Origin: JAHTBL01 sp038532735
Lineage (GTDB): Bacteria > Pseudomonadota > Alphaproteobacteria > Rhodobacterales > Rhodobacteraceae
Assembly: GCA_038532735.1 (NCBI GenBank)
Contig: JBCBAC010000002.1
Coordinates: forward strand, 324,335 to 388,334
DNA length: 64,000 bases
Direction of reading: 5' to 3'
The notes under the pieces are model-generated. The model had not been told where the DNA came from, searched no databases, and worked only from the letters and a program-made list of their open reading frames with translations. The translations under genes were made by a program, and so were the position numbers. This document shows, one piece after another, positions 51,854-59,609 of this stretch (position 1 is its first letter; every line of letters starts with the position of its first letter).

Positions 51854-52788
51854 CCGATCGCTTCTTCCAACCGGTCCGTGGCGGGTGCCGGGCGTGGCGA
51901 GAGCGCCTCGATCCGATCATAATGTTCCTGGCTCAAACTAAGCTGCGCTGCGGCCAAAGATGGCTCTAACTGCGCCAAATTCCGAGCACTGATGATCGGG
52001 GCCGTGACCGCGGGGTGTTTAGCCGCCCAAGCCACAGCCAATGTCGCGGCGTCAACACCCATCTCTTTCGAAAGCTCTGACAGGTCCGCAGCCGTCTGCT
52101 GCATCCAGGCCTGACCGTACCGCGCCGCATAGCGCGCGTCAGTCGACAGCCTGCCCGTACCCCCTGCACCATACTTGCCCGTCAGCAGCCCACCGCCCAG
52201 CGGAGAATAGGGTGCAACGGCGATGCCTTCAGACAGCGCCATCGGGAACAACTCCACCTCGGCCTGCCGCTTTACCAGCGAATACATCGGTTGAAGAATA
52301 TCGATCCGCGTCCCTAGAGCCTCCGCCACCGCCTGCGCTTTCATCACCTGCCATGCCGCGAAATTCGAGACACCAATATAGCGAATTTTGCCCGCCTCCT
52401 GCAGCCCGCGCAGGGTCTCGAACGTCTCTTCCAACGCAGTTTCAGGATCCCAACGGTGCAGATAGAGGATATCGACAACATCCATATCCAACCGCGCGCG
52501 GCTCTTATCAAATTGCTGCAGGATTTTTTCGCGGCTGCTGCCATCGGTATAGCCCGCCTTGCTCGCGATGATCAGCCCCTCCCGATCCGCGGCGGCAAAC
52601 GCACCCAAAAGCTCCTCCGACGCACCGTCTGTATAGACATGCGCCGTGTCAAAAAAGGTGACACCCGCATCACGACAAGCCTCGAACATTGCGCGGCTGG
52701 TGTGCGCGTCAGCCGTGCCACCAAACTGCATGCATCCAAAACAGAGGTCTGAGGCAACCGCCCCGTTCAGAGCTTTCAATTCCAGCAT
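51850..52788 (-). CDS. Aldo/keto reductase
   Basis: A 312-aa NADPH-dependent TIM-barrel oxidoreductase. The catalytic tetrad is visible: Asp in FFDTAHVY, Tyr in the same segment, Lys in LIIASKAGY and His in ILYLHRWD. GVSNFAAWQV, YSPLGGGLLTGKYG and the C-terminal PIISARNLAQLEPSL are further family blocks. It likely reduces aldehydes or ketones in the cytosol. Single gene; substrate unknown. Confidence 0.9.
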   Translation of the reverse strand: MLELKALNGAVASDLCFGCMQFGGTADAHTSRAMFEACRDAGVTFFDTAHVYTDGASEELLGAFAAADREGLIIASKAGYTDGSSREKILQQFDKSRARLDMDVVDILYLHRWDPETALEETFETLRGLQEAGKIRYIGVSNFAAWQVMKAQAVAEALGTRIDILQPMYSLVKRQAEVELFPMALSEGIAVAPYSPLGGGLLTGKYGAGGTGRLSTDARYAARYGQAWMQQTAADLSELSKEMGVDAATLAVAWAAKHPAVTAPIISARNLAQLEPSLAAAQLSLSQEHYDRIEALSPRPAPATDRLEEAIG

Positions 52789-52894
52789 CGCACCCCTCGC
52801 AGCTTGTCCCCACCAGAGCTACTGCTTTCTGTCTGGATGTCAAAAACAGCTTTCTAAGGCGACCGAAGATTTCAAGCCAAAGATGACAGATGCT

Positions 52895-53224
52895 TTAATG
52901 AGAAATCATCCAAGGGCGCTTCGTTGGAAAGCTCTTCGACCCATCCGCACGATAGAGCGTCTTACTGTTTTTCTTGGCAGCACCGCCACAGCAGCCACAA
53001 TTCGGGCCGTGGCTGCTTTTCTTCGGGCTATCGGCAGAGCGTTCGTTGGTCTCATGCGCATGCCGCGTGGTGGAACTCATGCCCGAGATATGTGGCACGC
53101 TAAACAGAACGCGCGGCGCGATCTGACCGCAATCGGGGCAATCACACGGGTCAGCAAAGGCGGACATGGGCTTCATCGTCTCGAAGACTCCGCAATCGCT
53201 GCATCTGTATTCGTAAACCGGCAT
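52895..53224 (-). CDS. fmdB: FmdB family zinc-ribbon protein
   Basis: About 109 aa. PVYEYRCSDCGVFE and CDCPDCGQIAPRVLF provide two CxxC knuckles of the FmdB zinc ribbon (residues 6-40). The remainder is low-complexity with a second Cys cluster (NCGCCGG). GGAGG lies 5 nt before the ATG at 53224. FmdB was described as a regulator of amide genes in Methylophilus. It follows the formamidase gene by 57 nt and ends the urt-fmd operon. Confidence 0.85.
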   Translation of the reverse strand: MPVYEYRCSDCGVFETMKPMSAFADPCDCPDCGQIAPRVLFSVPHISGMSSTTRHAHETNERSADSPKKSSHGPNCGCCGGAAKKNSKTLYRADGSKSFPTKRPWMISH

Positions 53225-53281
53225 AGGGACCTCCAAGGCAGTGGAACTGGCGCCGCACACAAGCCGCGCCAGTCAGGAACG

Positions 53282-54511
53282 TCACAGATCAGGGGCAAGC
53301 GGGATATCGATGCTGCCATCAAGATGTTTGGTTGGACCATCGGCATTCGGCATCATGTCCCATTCGAAAATATCATTGGGCAGCCAAAGCGTTGCACAGG
53401 CGTTTGGAATATCCACGACGCCAGAAATATGGCCTTGGACCGGAGCGGTCCCAAGAATGGCGTAGGCCTGCGCACCCGAATAGCCAAACTTCTTGAGATA
53501 CTCGATCGCATTCAGACAAGCCTGACGATACGCGATGTGAACATCAAGGTAATGCTGCTCGCCGCTTTCATCGACAGAGATGCCCTCAAAGATCAGATAG
53601 TCATCATATTTGGGCGTGATTGGAGACGGTTTGAAAATCGGGTTCTTGATCCCGTATTTGCTCATCCCTTCCTTGACCAGCGACACCTTGAGATGCAGCC
53701 AACCGGCCATCTCAATAGCGCCGCAGAAAGTGATTTCCCCGTCGCCTTGGCTGAAATGCAGATCGCCCATCGAAAGGCCAGCGCCATCGACATAGACCGG
53801 GAAGTAACAAATCGCACCGCGGCTGAGGTCTTTGATATCGCAGTTGCCGCCATGCTCGCGCGGCGGCACCGTGCGGGCGGCCTCGGCAGCGGCGGCATCG
53901 CGTTCCTCACCTTTCATCGCCCCCATATGCGCGCTTTGCGTATTGGGCAGCGCAGCCAGCGGCGGGGTCCGGTCGGGCTCCGTCTCGAACAGCGCCGTCT
54001 CGCGCGCGTTCCACATGTCGAGCATTTTGCGATCCGGCAAACACCCGATCAAACCCGGATGGATGAGGCCGGCATATTTCACACCCGGCACATGGCGCGA
54101 CTTCGTGAACATACCGTCGAAATCCCAGATCGACTTCTGCGCTTCGGGGAAATGCTCCGTCAGAAAGCCACCACCGTTCTGCTTTGAGAAGAAGCCATTG
54201 AAGCCCCACAACATCTCTTCCTTGGCGCCGATATCCAGGATTTCAACCACCAGAAGATCGCCAGGCTCTGCCCCCTTCACCCCAATGGGACCGGACAGAT
54301 AATGGACCTGTTCAAGCTCCACATCACGGACGTCTGACGCATCGTCGTCGTTCTTGATCTGCCCGCCGGTCCAATCGTAGGTCTCGATCCTGAAATCGTC
54401 CCCAGGGTCCACCCAGACGTTGATCGGAATGTCCGGGTGCCAGCGGTTATGCACATTTTCGTTGCTATGCGGGCTCTCGCTCAGCTCCACCGAGATCAAT
54501 GTGTCAGCCAT
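53282..54511 (-). CDS. fmdA: Formamidase
   Basis: A 409-aa member of the acetamidase/formamidase family that hydrolyses formamide to formate and ammonia. Family blocks: WHPDIPINVWVDPGDDF, SGPIGVKGAEPGDLLVVEILDIG, HPGLIGCLP, MGDLHFSQGDGEITFCGAIE and AYAILGTAPVQGHISGVVDIPNACATLWLP. Length and motifs match FmdA rather than acetamidase. CAGGAGG precedes the ATG. It follows urtE by 21 nt, so the importer and the amidase are co-expressed, making the pathway a nitrogen-scavenging route from imported amide. Confidence 0.93.
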   Translation of the reverse strand: MADTLISVELSESPHSNENVHNRWHPDIPINVWVDPGDDFRIETYDWTGGQIKNDDDASDVRDVELEQVHYLSGPIGVKGAEPGDLLVVEILDIGAKEEMLWGFNGFFSKQNGGGFLTEHFPEAQKSIWDFDGMFTKSRHVPGVKYAGLIHPGLIGCLPDRKMLDMWNARETALFETEPDRTPPLAALPNTQSAHMGAMKGEERDAAAAEAARTVPPREHGGNCDIKDLSRGAICYFPVYVDGAGLSMGDLHFSQGDGEITFCGAIEMAGWLHLKVSLVKEGMSKYGIKNPIFKPSPITPKYDDYLIFEGISVDESGEQHYLDVHIAYRQACLNAIEYLKKFGYSGAQAYAILGTAPVQGHISGVVDIPNACATLWLPNDIFEWDMMPNADGPTKHLDGSIDIPLAPDL

Positions 54512-54532
54512 AGTATCCTCCTGGTCTGATAG

Positions 54533-55222
54533 TTAAACGGATAGGAATTTTGAGACCTTGGCCTCGTCGATGCCCGCGCGGGGGCTGTCATGCACAAAGG
54601 TGCCGTTTTCGATCACCATCACGCGGTCCGCGACATCCAGCGCGAAGCTGAGCACTTGCTCAGAGACAACGATGCTCAGACCCTTTTCATCGCGGATCTT
54701 GCGCAAGGTGCGGGCCATGTCGCGGATGATCGACGGCTGGATGCCCTCGGTCGGCTCATCCAGCAGCAGTACCTTCGGGTTTGACGCCAAAGCGCGCGCG
54801 ATTGCCAATTGCTGTTGCTGTCCGCCTGACAAATTGCCGCCCCGGCGGTCTTTCATCTCAAGCAGGACCGGGAAGAGCTCGTAAATATCGTCAGGGACTT
54901 TCGATTGCCCGGTCACAGTCAGCCCGGTCTCTACATTTTCCTGCACCGTCATCGCCGAGAAGATCATACGCCCCTGCGGCACATAGGCGATGCCATGCGC
55001 CACGCGTTGATGAGACTTCATCCCGGTAACAGTCCTATCGGCTACCGTCACATCGCCACTTTTCTCAGGCATGATCCCCATGAGCGTTTTCATCAGGGTG
55101 GTTTTGCCCATGCCATTGCGCCCCATGATCGCGACGATTTCACCGGGCTGAACCGCAAGGTCGAGCCCGTGAAGAACCTCGCTTTCGCCGTAGGCCGCTG
55201 ACAGGGATTTGACGTTCAACAT
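54533..55222 (-). CDS. urtE: Urea/short-chain amide ABC transporter ATP-binding protein UrtE
   Basis: About 229-aa LivF-type ATPase. Walker A GRNGMGKTT, signature LSGGQQQQLAIARAL and Walker B VLLLDEPTEGIQPSI are present; the EGIQPSII segment is typical of UrtE. The frame is open upstream, but the family start is MLNVKSLSAAYG at 55222. It lies 13 nt after urtD. Confidence 0.9.
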   Translation of the reverse strand: MLNVKSLSAAYGESEVLHGLDLAVQPGEIVAIMGRNGMGKTTLMKTLMGIMPEKSGDVTVADRTVTGMKSHQRVAHGIAYVPQGRMIFSAMTVQENVETGLTVTGQSKVPDDIYELFPVLLEMKDRRGGNLSGGQQQQLAIARALASNPKVLLLDEPTEGIQPSIIRDMARTLRKIRDEKGLSIVVSEQVLSFALDVADRVMVIENGTFVHDSPRAGIDEAKVSKFLSV

Positions 55223-55235
55223 CTTGGTTTCTCCT

Positions 55236-55976
55236 TCAGTGGCCGAGGTAGACTTCGACGACCTTCGGGTCGTTCTGCACCCGCTCCATCGTGCCTTCGG
55301 ACAGGGTTTTGCCCTGATGAAGGACGGTGACGCGGGTCGCGATATCGGCGACAAAGCCCATGTCGTGTTCGATCACGATCACGGATCGGTCCTGGATGAT
55401 GCGGTTCAAAAGCTCGGCGGTTTTCTTGCGCTCGGCGACGGACATGCCCGCGACGGGCTCGTCCAGCATCAAAAGCTCCGGATCCTGGATCAGCAGCATA
55501 CCGATCTCAAGCCATTGCTTTTGCCCATGGCTGAGAAAGGCCGCTTTCTCGTCCAGCTGATCGTCCAGAAAGATCGTCTCGGCAATGTCCGCGATACGGT
55601 CGCGCACAGCCACATCACGCTTGAACGCCAAGGCCCCGAAAACGCCGTGCCCTTTGGGATAGCTCAGTTCGAGATTCTCAAAGACCGTCAGGTCTTCGTA
55701 GACCGAGGGCGTCTGGAACTTTCGCCCCACCCCGGCATGCACGATCTGATCCTCGCGCATGGCCAGCAGTTCCTTGTTCTTGAACTGCACCGACCCCTCG
55801 GTTGCTTTGGTCCGCCCGCAGATCAGGTCCAGCACAGTTGTCTTGCCTGCCCCGTTAGGCCCGATAATGACGCGGCACTCATTGGGCTCGACGTAAAAGC
55901 TCAGGTGATCAACGGCCTTGAAGCCATCAAAAGACACGGTCAGATCTTCGACTTTCAGGATGAAACGCTCTGTCAT
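55236..55976 (-). CDS. urtD: Urea/short-chain amide ABC transporter ATP-binding protein UrtD
   Basis: About 246-aa LivG-type ATPase with Walker A GPNGAGKTT, the VGRKFQTPSVYEDLTVFENLELS segment typical of UrtD, LSHGQKQWLEIGMLL in place of the usual signature, and Walker B LLMLDEPVAGMS. A GTG at 55985 overlaps the urtC stop, but GGAG is 8 nt from the ATG at 55976, which is preferred. Confidence 0.92.
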   Translation of the reverse strand: MTERFILKVEDLTVSFDGFKAVDHLSFYVEPNECRVIIGPNGAGKTTVLDLICGRTKATEGSVQFKNKELLAMREDQIVHAGVGRKFQTPSVYEDLTVFENLELSYPKGHGVFGALAFKRDVAVRDRIADIAETIFLDDQLDEKAAFLSHGQKQWLEIGMLLIQDPELLMLDEPVAGMSVAERKKTAELLNRIIQDRSVIVIEHDMGFVADIATRVTVLHQGKTLSEGTMERVQNDPKVVEVYLGH

Positions 55977-55981
55977 GTCGA

Positions 55982-57106
55982 TCACTCCGCCGGGGCGCCG
56001 TCAGGCGCGGGTCTGCTGGGTTTCTTTTGGTTGAAGAGCGCCAGAAGACGCGGCTCGATCTTTTCCGACCACACGCCCGCCAGCCCGTTCGGGAAGAACA
56101 TCACGACGGCGATGAACAAAGCGCCCAGCCCCAGAAGCCACAATTCCGGGAAACTTTCCGAAAGTGAGGTTTTGGCCCAATTGACCAGCAACGCGCCGTA
56201 AACTGCGCCAAGGATCGACAGGCGGCCACCCACGGCGCAGAAGATCACCATCTCGATGGAGGGCACGATGCCGACCAGTGTTGGGGACATAAAACCCACT
56301 TGCAGCGTGAACATCGCCCCACCGATCCCGGCGAAGGCTGCACCAAGGCAGAAGATGAAAATCTTGAAGTTCGCGACGTTGTAGCCCGAGAACCGAACAC
56401 GATCCTCCTGATCACGCATGGCGATCAAAAGCCGCCCCAGCTTGGACTTGCGAACATACTGAGCGATCAGAAGAACGACAAAAAGCAGGGCCCCGTTCAC
56501 GAAGTAAAGGATAGTTTTTGCCTCATCCGTGCGGATGTCCCACCCCATCAGCGTGCGCAGATCGGTGATGCCGTTGACCCCACCGGTATAGCCTTGCTGA
56601 CCAATGATCAGGATCGTCATGATCGCCGCAAAAGCCTGCGTGATGATGGCGAAGTAAACGCCCCCCACCCGACGGGTGAACATCGCGACCCCGATGATGA
56701 AGGCAAAGGCGACGGGCACGGCGACCACGGCGATCAGGGCAACAGGCAACAAATAGAACGGCTCCCACCACCAGGGCAGCTCTTTGAGCTGGTTCCAATC
56801 CATAAAGTCAGGAATGCCCGGTGTGGACTGGATGGCGGTGTTTTCGGGCGTTGACGCTTCGAGCTTCAGAAACATCGCCATGCAGTAGCCTCCAAGGCCA
56901 AAGAACACGCCCTGCCCGAGGCTCAAGATGCCCCCGGCCCCCCAGCAAAGCGCAAGACCAACGGCCACGAAGGCATAGGTCAGGTATTTGCCGAAAAGGT
57001 TCAGCCGAAAGTTATCCAGCGCGACCGGGAACACGATGAAGATCAGCGCCGCAAGGATGAGAAACCCAACCAGCTCTTTGCGGGTCATGAAGGCAGAGGA
57101 TTGCAT
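55982..57106 (-). CDS. urtC: Urea/short-chain amide ABC transporter permease UrtC
   Basis: A 374-aa LivM-type permease with about ten spans. Blocks include YAFVAVGLALCWGAGGILSLGQGVFFGLGGYCMAMFL and GVYFAIITQAFAAIMTIL, plus the cytoplasmic loop AMRDQEDRVRFSGYNVANFKIFIF. Overlong periplasmic insertion after the third span is as in UrtC. It lies 12 nt after urtB. Confidence 0.92.
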   Translation of the reverse strand: MQSSAFMTRKELVGFLILAALIFIVFPVALDNFRLNLFGKYLTYAFVAVGLALCWGAGGILSLGQGVFFGLGGYCMAMFLKLEASTPENTAIQSTPGIPDFMDWNQLKELPWWWEPFYLLPVALIAVVAVPVAFAFIIGVAMFTRRVGGVYFAIITQAFAAIMTILIIGQQGYTGGVNGITDLRTLMGWDIRTDEAKTILYFVNGALLFVVLLIAQYVRKSKLGRLLIAMRDQEDRVRFSGYNVANFKIFIFCLGAAFAGIGGAMFTLQVGFMSPTLVGIVPSIEMVIFCAVGGRLSILGAVYGALLVNWAKTSLSESFPELWLLGLGALFIAVVMFFPNGLAGVWSEKIEPRLLALFNQKKPSRPAPDGAPAE

Positions 57107-57118
57107 CAGGCGAACTCC

Positions 57119-58045
57119 TTACTTGCGCAGCTTGAGAGAGAACAAACCTTGCGGGCGGATCATCAGGATGCCGACCACCACAAGCAGCGTCAGAACCTTG
57201 GCCATCGAGCCGGACAGGAAGAACTCCATGATCGACTGCGCCTGACTGATCGAGAAAGCAGAGGCGATGGTGCCAAGCAGTGATCCCGCGCCGCCAAAGA
57301 CGACCACAAGGAACGTGTCCACGATATAAAGCTGACCCGCCGTCGGCCCGGTCGAGCCAATCATCGTGAAGGCCGAGCCTGCAACGCCCGCGACCCCACA
57401 GCCGATGCCAAAGGTTAGCCGGTCGGTCCATTCGGTGTTGATGCCAACCGCCCCCGCCATCACACGGTTCTGGTTGATCGCACGCACCTGCTTGCCCCAA
57501 CGGGACCGGAACATCATCACATAGACCGCAAGCGAGATGCTCACCGCCAGAACCATCACGAAGATACCGTTGATCGGCACTTCGATCAGATCGGTCAGTG
57601 GCAGCGACCCCATCATCCAATCGGGGATCGACACGCCAACCTCCCGCGCGCCGAAGATGCTGCGGTAGGTTTGCTGCAGGATCAGGCTCAAGCCCCAGGT
57701 CGCCAGTAACGTGTCCAGAGGGCGCTTGTAGAGATGTCGGATCAGCGACCATTCGACCAACAGGCCCAGCGCGCCTGAAATCAGGAACGCGAAGATCATC
57801 GCAACGAAGAAATAGGTGCCAAACAGAAACGGAAGGTGATCGGCGAAAAGGTTCGATGTCAGGTAAGTGACATAGGCCCCCAGGATCATGAATTCGCCAT
57901 GAGCCATGTTGATCACGCCCATTTGCCCAAAGATGATCGCCAATCCCAGCGCCATCAGAACGAAGACGGAAAACAGGATCAGGCCAGCAAAGCCCTGCAT
58001 GGCGAAAATTGCGCCCAGTTCGGACATCGAATAATCGGCGAACAT
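57119..58045 (-). CDS. urtB: Urea/short-chain amide ABC transporter permease UrtB
   Basis: A 308-aa LivH-type permease. GLAIIFGQMGVINMAHGEFMILGAYV near the N-terminus, RSIFGAREVGVSIPDWM and NQNRVMAGAVGINTEWTDRLTFGIGCGVAGVAG are characteristic of UrtB. It is the core form without the long N-terminal extension seen in gammaproteobacteria. It follows urtA across 75 nt holding a strong hairpin. Confidence 0.92.
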   Translation of the reverse strand: MFADYSMSELGAIFAMQGFAGLILFSVFVLMALGLAIIFGQMGVINMAHGEFMILGAYVTYLTSNLFADHLPFLFGTYFFVAMIFAFLISGALGLLVEWSLIRHLYKRPLDTLLATWGLSLILQQTYRSIFGAREVGVSIPDWMMGSLPLTDLIEVPINGIFVMVLAVSISLAVYVMMFRSRWGKQVRAINQNRVMAGAVGINTEWTDRLTFGIGCGVAGVAGSAFTMIGSTGPTAGQLYIVDTFLVVVFGGAGSLLGTIASAFSISQAQSIMEFFLSGSMAKVLTLLVVVGILMIRPQGLFSLKLRK

Positions 58046-58075
58046 GAGACCTCCGACAAATGGAATGAGAAAGAT

Positions 58076-58108
58076 GCGCGACCCGGCACCGTAAAAACCG
58101 GGTCGCGC
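58076..58108 (-). promoter_or_regulatory. Strong intercistronic hairpin between urtA and urtB
   Basis: GCGCGACCCGG (58076-58086) and CCGGGTCGCGC (58098-58108) form a perfect 11-bp stem with an 11-nt loop. On the minus strand it is followed by ATCTTTCTC, a poor U tract. Its place right after the binding-protein gene suggests transcript stabilisation or partial termination. Confidence 0.72.
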
Positions 58109-58120
58109 GGGGTTTAAGGC

Positions 58121-59392
58121 TTATTGATAGCCTTCTGGGAACGGGTCCGGCTCGACCAACTCTGCCGTCTCGAACACCACCTCATATTGTCCATCGGCCT
58201 GCGCCCGTCCGACGCGGGTCTTGGACCAGAGGTGGTGGTTTTCGTGAATTTTGACATAGCCCTCGGGCGCGGTGGTCAGCTCGATACCGGGGCTAGCCTC
58301 GCGCACCTTGTCGACATCAAAGCTGCCCGCTTTTTCAACCGCCGCTTTCCAGAGCCACGGGCCAAGATAGGCGGCCTGCGTGACATCGCCGATCACGATG
58401 TCTTCGCCCCACATCTCTTTGAAGGCTTTGACGAAGGCGATGTTGTTTTCATTCTCCAGCGACTGGAAATACTTCATGCAGGCATAAGCGCCTTCGATAT
58501 TCTCGCCGCCGATCCCGCGGATCTCGTCCTCGGTCACAGAGATCGTCAGAACAATCGGACCTTCCTCGGTCGGATCAATGCCCGCTGCTTTCAGCTGCTT
58601 GTAGAACGCCACGTTCGAGCCACCCACGACGATCGCATAGATCACGTCTGGCTTGCGCAGCCGGATCTTGTTGATCACCGAATTGAACTGCGTGTGGCCC
58701 AGCGGGTAATATTCCTCGCCGACGACTTCGCAGCCTTCCATGAAGTTCTCGATATGCTTGCGCGCAATCTTGTTCGAGGTCCGCGGCCAGATGTAGTCGG
58801 AGCCCAGCAGATAAAAGCTCTTCGCACCTTTGGTCTGGTTCACCCAATCAAGCCCCGCGATGATTTGTTGCGTGGCTTCCTGGCCCGTGTAAATCACGTT
58901 CGGCGACTGTTCGAGACCCTCATAGAAAGTCGGGTAATACAGAAAGCCGTTATGCTGCTCAAAGACCGGTAGCACGGCCTTGCGGCTGGCAGATGTCCAG
59001 CACCCCATGACAGAGGCGACCTTGTCATTGACCAGCAGCTTGCGGGCTTTCTCCGCGAAAGTCGGCCAGTCAGACGCGCCGTCTTCCTGAATGTATTCGA
59101 TCTTGCGCCCCAGAATACCGCCCTGTTCGTTGATCTGGGAAATCGCTAGCTTTTCGGCCTGAACCGACCCGGTTTCAGAGATCGCCATCGTTCCGGTGAC
59201 CGAGTGCAGGATGCCAATCGTCACCGTATCGTCGGTGACAGCCAAGCCCGTGGTGTTGATATCCGCTGTCGCGAAATCCTGCGCGCGCAGGTTCTTCGGC
59301 ATGAACAGCGACGCCGTCAGCGCAGTGCCCCCGGCCAAGACAGCACGGCGGTTTACACCCTTGCTTTTGTTTTCAGAGAATCCGTCAGACAT
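58121..59392 (-). CDS. urtA: Urea/short-chain amide ABC transporter substrate-binding protein UrtA
   Basis: About 423-aa type I periplasmic binding protein. A Tat-type signal is seen (NRRAVLAGGTALTASLF). The mature part has VTIGILHSVTGTMAISETGS, GGILGRKIEYIQEDGASDWPTF and YIWPRTSNKIARKH, which match UrtA and the FmdD/AmiC-like amide receptors. AAGGAGG lies 4 nt before the ATG at 59392. No urease genes are in the window, whereas formamidase is in the same operon, so the physiological ligand may be formamide or another short amide rather than urea. Confidence 0.9.
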   Translation of the reverse strand: MSDGFSENKSKGVNRRAVLAGGTALTASLFMPKNLRAQDFATADINTTGLAVTDDTVTIGILHSVTGTMAISETGSVQAEKLAISQINEQGGILGRKIEYIQEDGASDWPTFAEKARKLLVNDKVASVMGCWTSASRKAVLPVFEQHNGFLYYPTFYEGLEQSPNVIYTGQEATQQIIAGLDWVNQTKGAKSFYLLGSDYIWPRTSNKIARKHIENFMEGCEVVGEEYYPLGHTQFNSVINKIRLRKPDVIYAIVVGGSNVAFYKQLKAAGIDPTEEGPIVLTISVTEDEIRGIGGENIEGAYACMKYFQSLENENNIAFVKAFKEMWGEDIVIGDVTQAAYLGPWLWKAAVEKAGSFDVDKVREASPGIELTTAPEGYVKIHENHHLWSKTRVGRAQADGQYEVVFETAELVEPDPFPEGYQ

Positions 59393-59475
59393 ATCGCCTC
59401 CTTGTGAAGTGCTCAACAATTGGGCGATTCCAAAACGCCCGCTGAAGAAAGGATCGCGAGATATGCTGCAGCGCA

Positions 59476-59497
59476 GTATACGTTAAATGACGTATAC
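59476..59497. promoter_or_regulatory. Long palindrome between urtA and the transporter-kinase gene
   Basis: GTATACGT (59476-59483) and ACGTATAC (59490-59497) are a perfect 8-bp inverted repeat with a 6-nt spacer, in the 217-bp divergent gap (59393-59609), 84 nt before the urtA start. Weaker repeats AGTGC/GCACT and CTTGA/TCAAG lie next to it. It is a candidate operator of the LuxR-type regulator encoded at 62941-63837. Confidence 0.55.
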
Positions 59498-59609
59498 CAG
59501 TGCGCGTTTTGTGCACTTAGGCTGAAATCGGGAGAACTTGATCTGGGGGGTCAAGCGCAAAACGATCCGATTTTGATCAACCTTGCCGCGTGACCCAGAT
59601 GGAATTCGC

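Noticed and set aside
52646..54187. Plus-strand frame of 513 codons opposite fmdB and fmdA
   Set aside because: Both minus-strand genes have clear motifs, SD sites and operon context; the plus frame is a coding shadow.
55209..56201. Plus-strand frame of 330 codons opposite urtD and urtC
   Set aside because: Shadow frame; the minus strand carries canonical ABC motifs.
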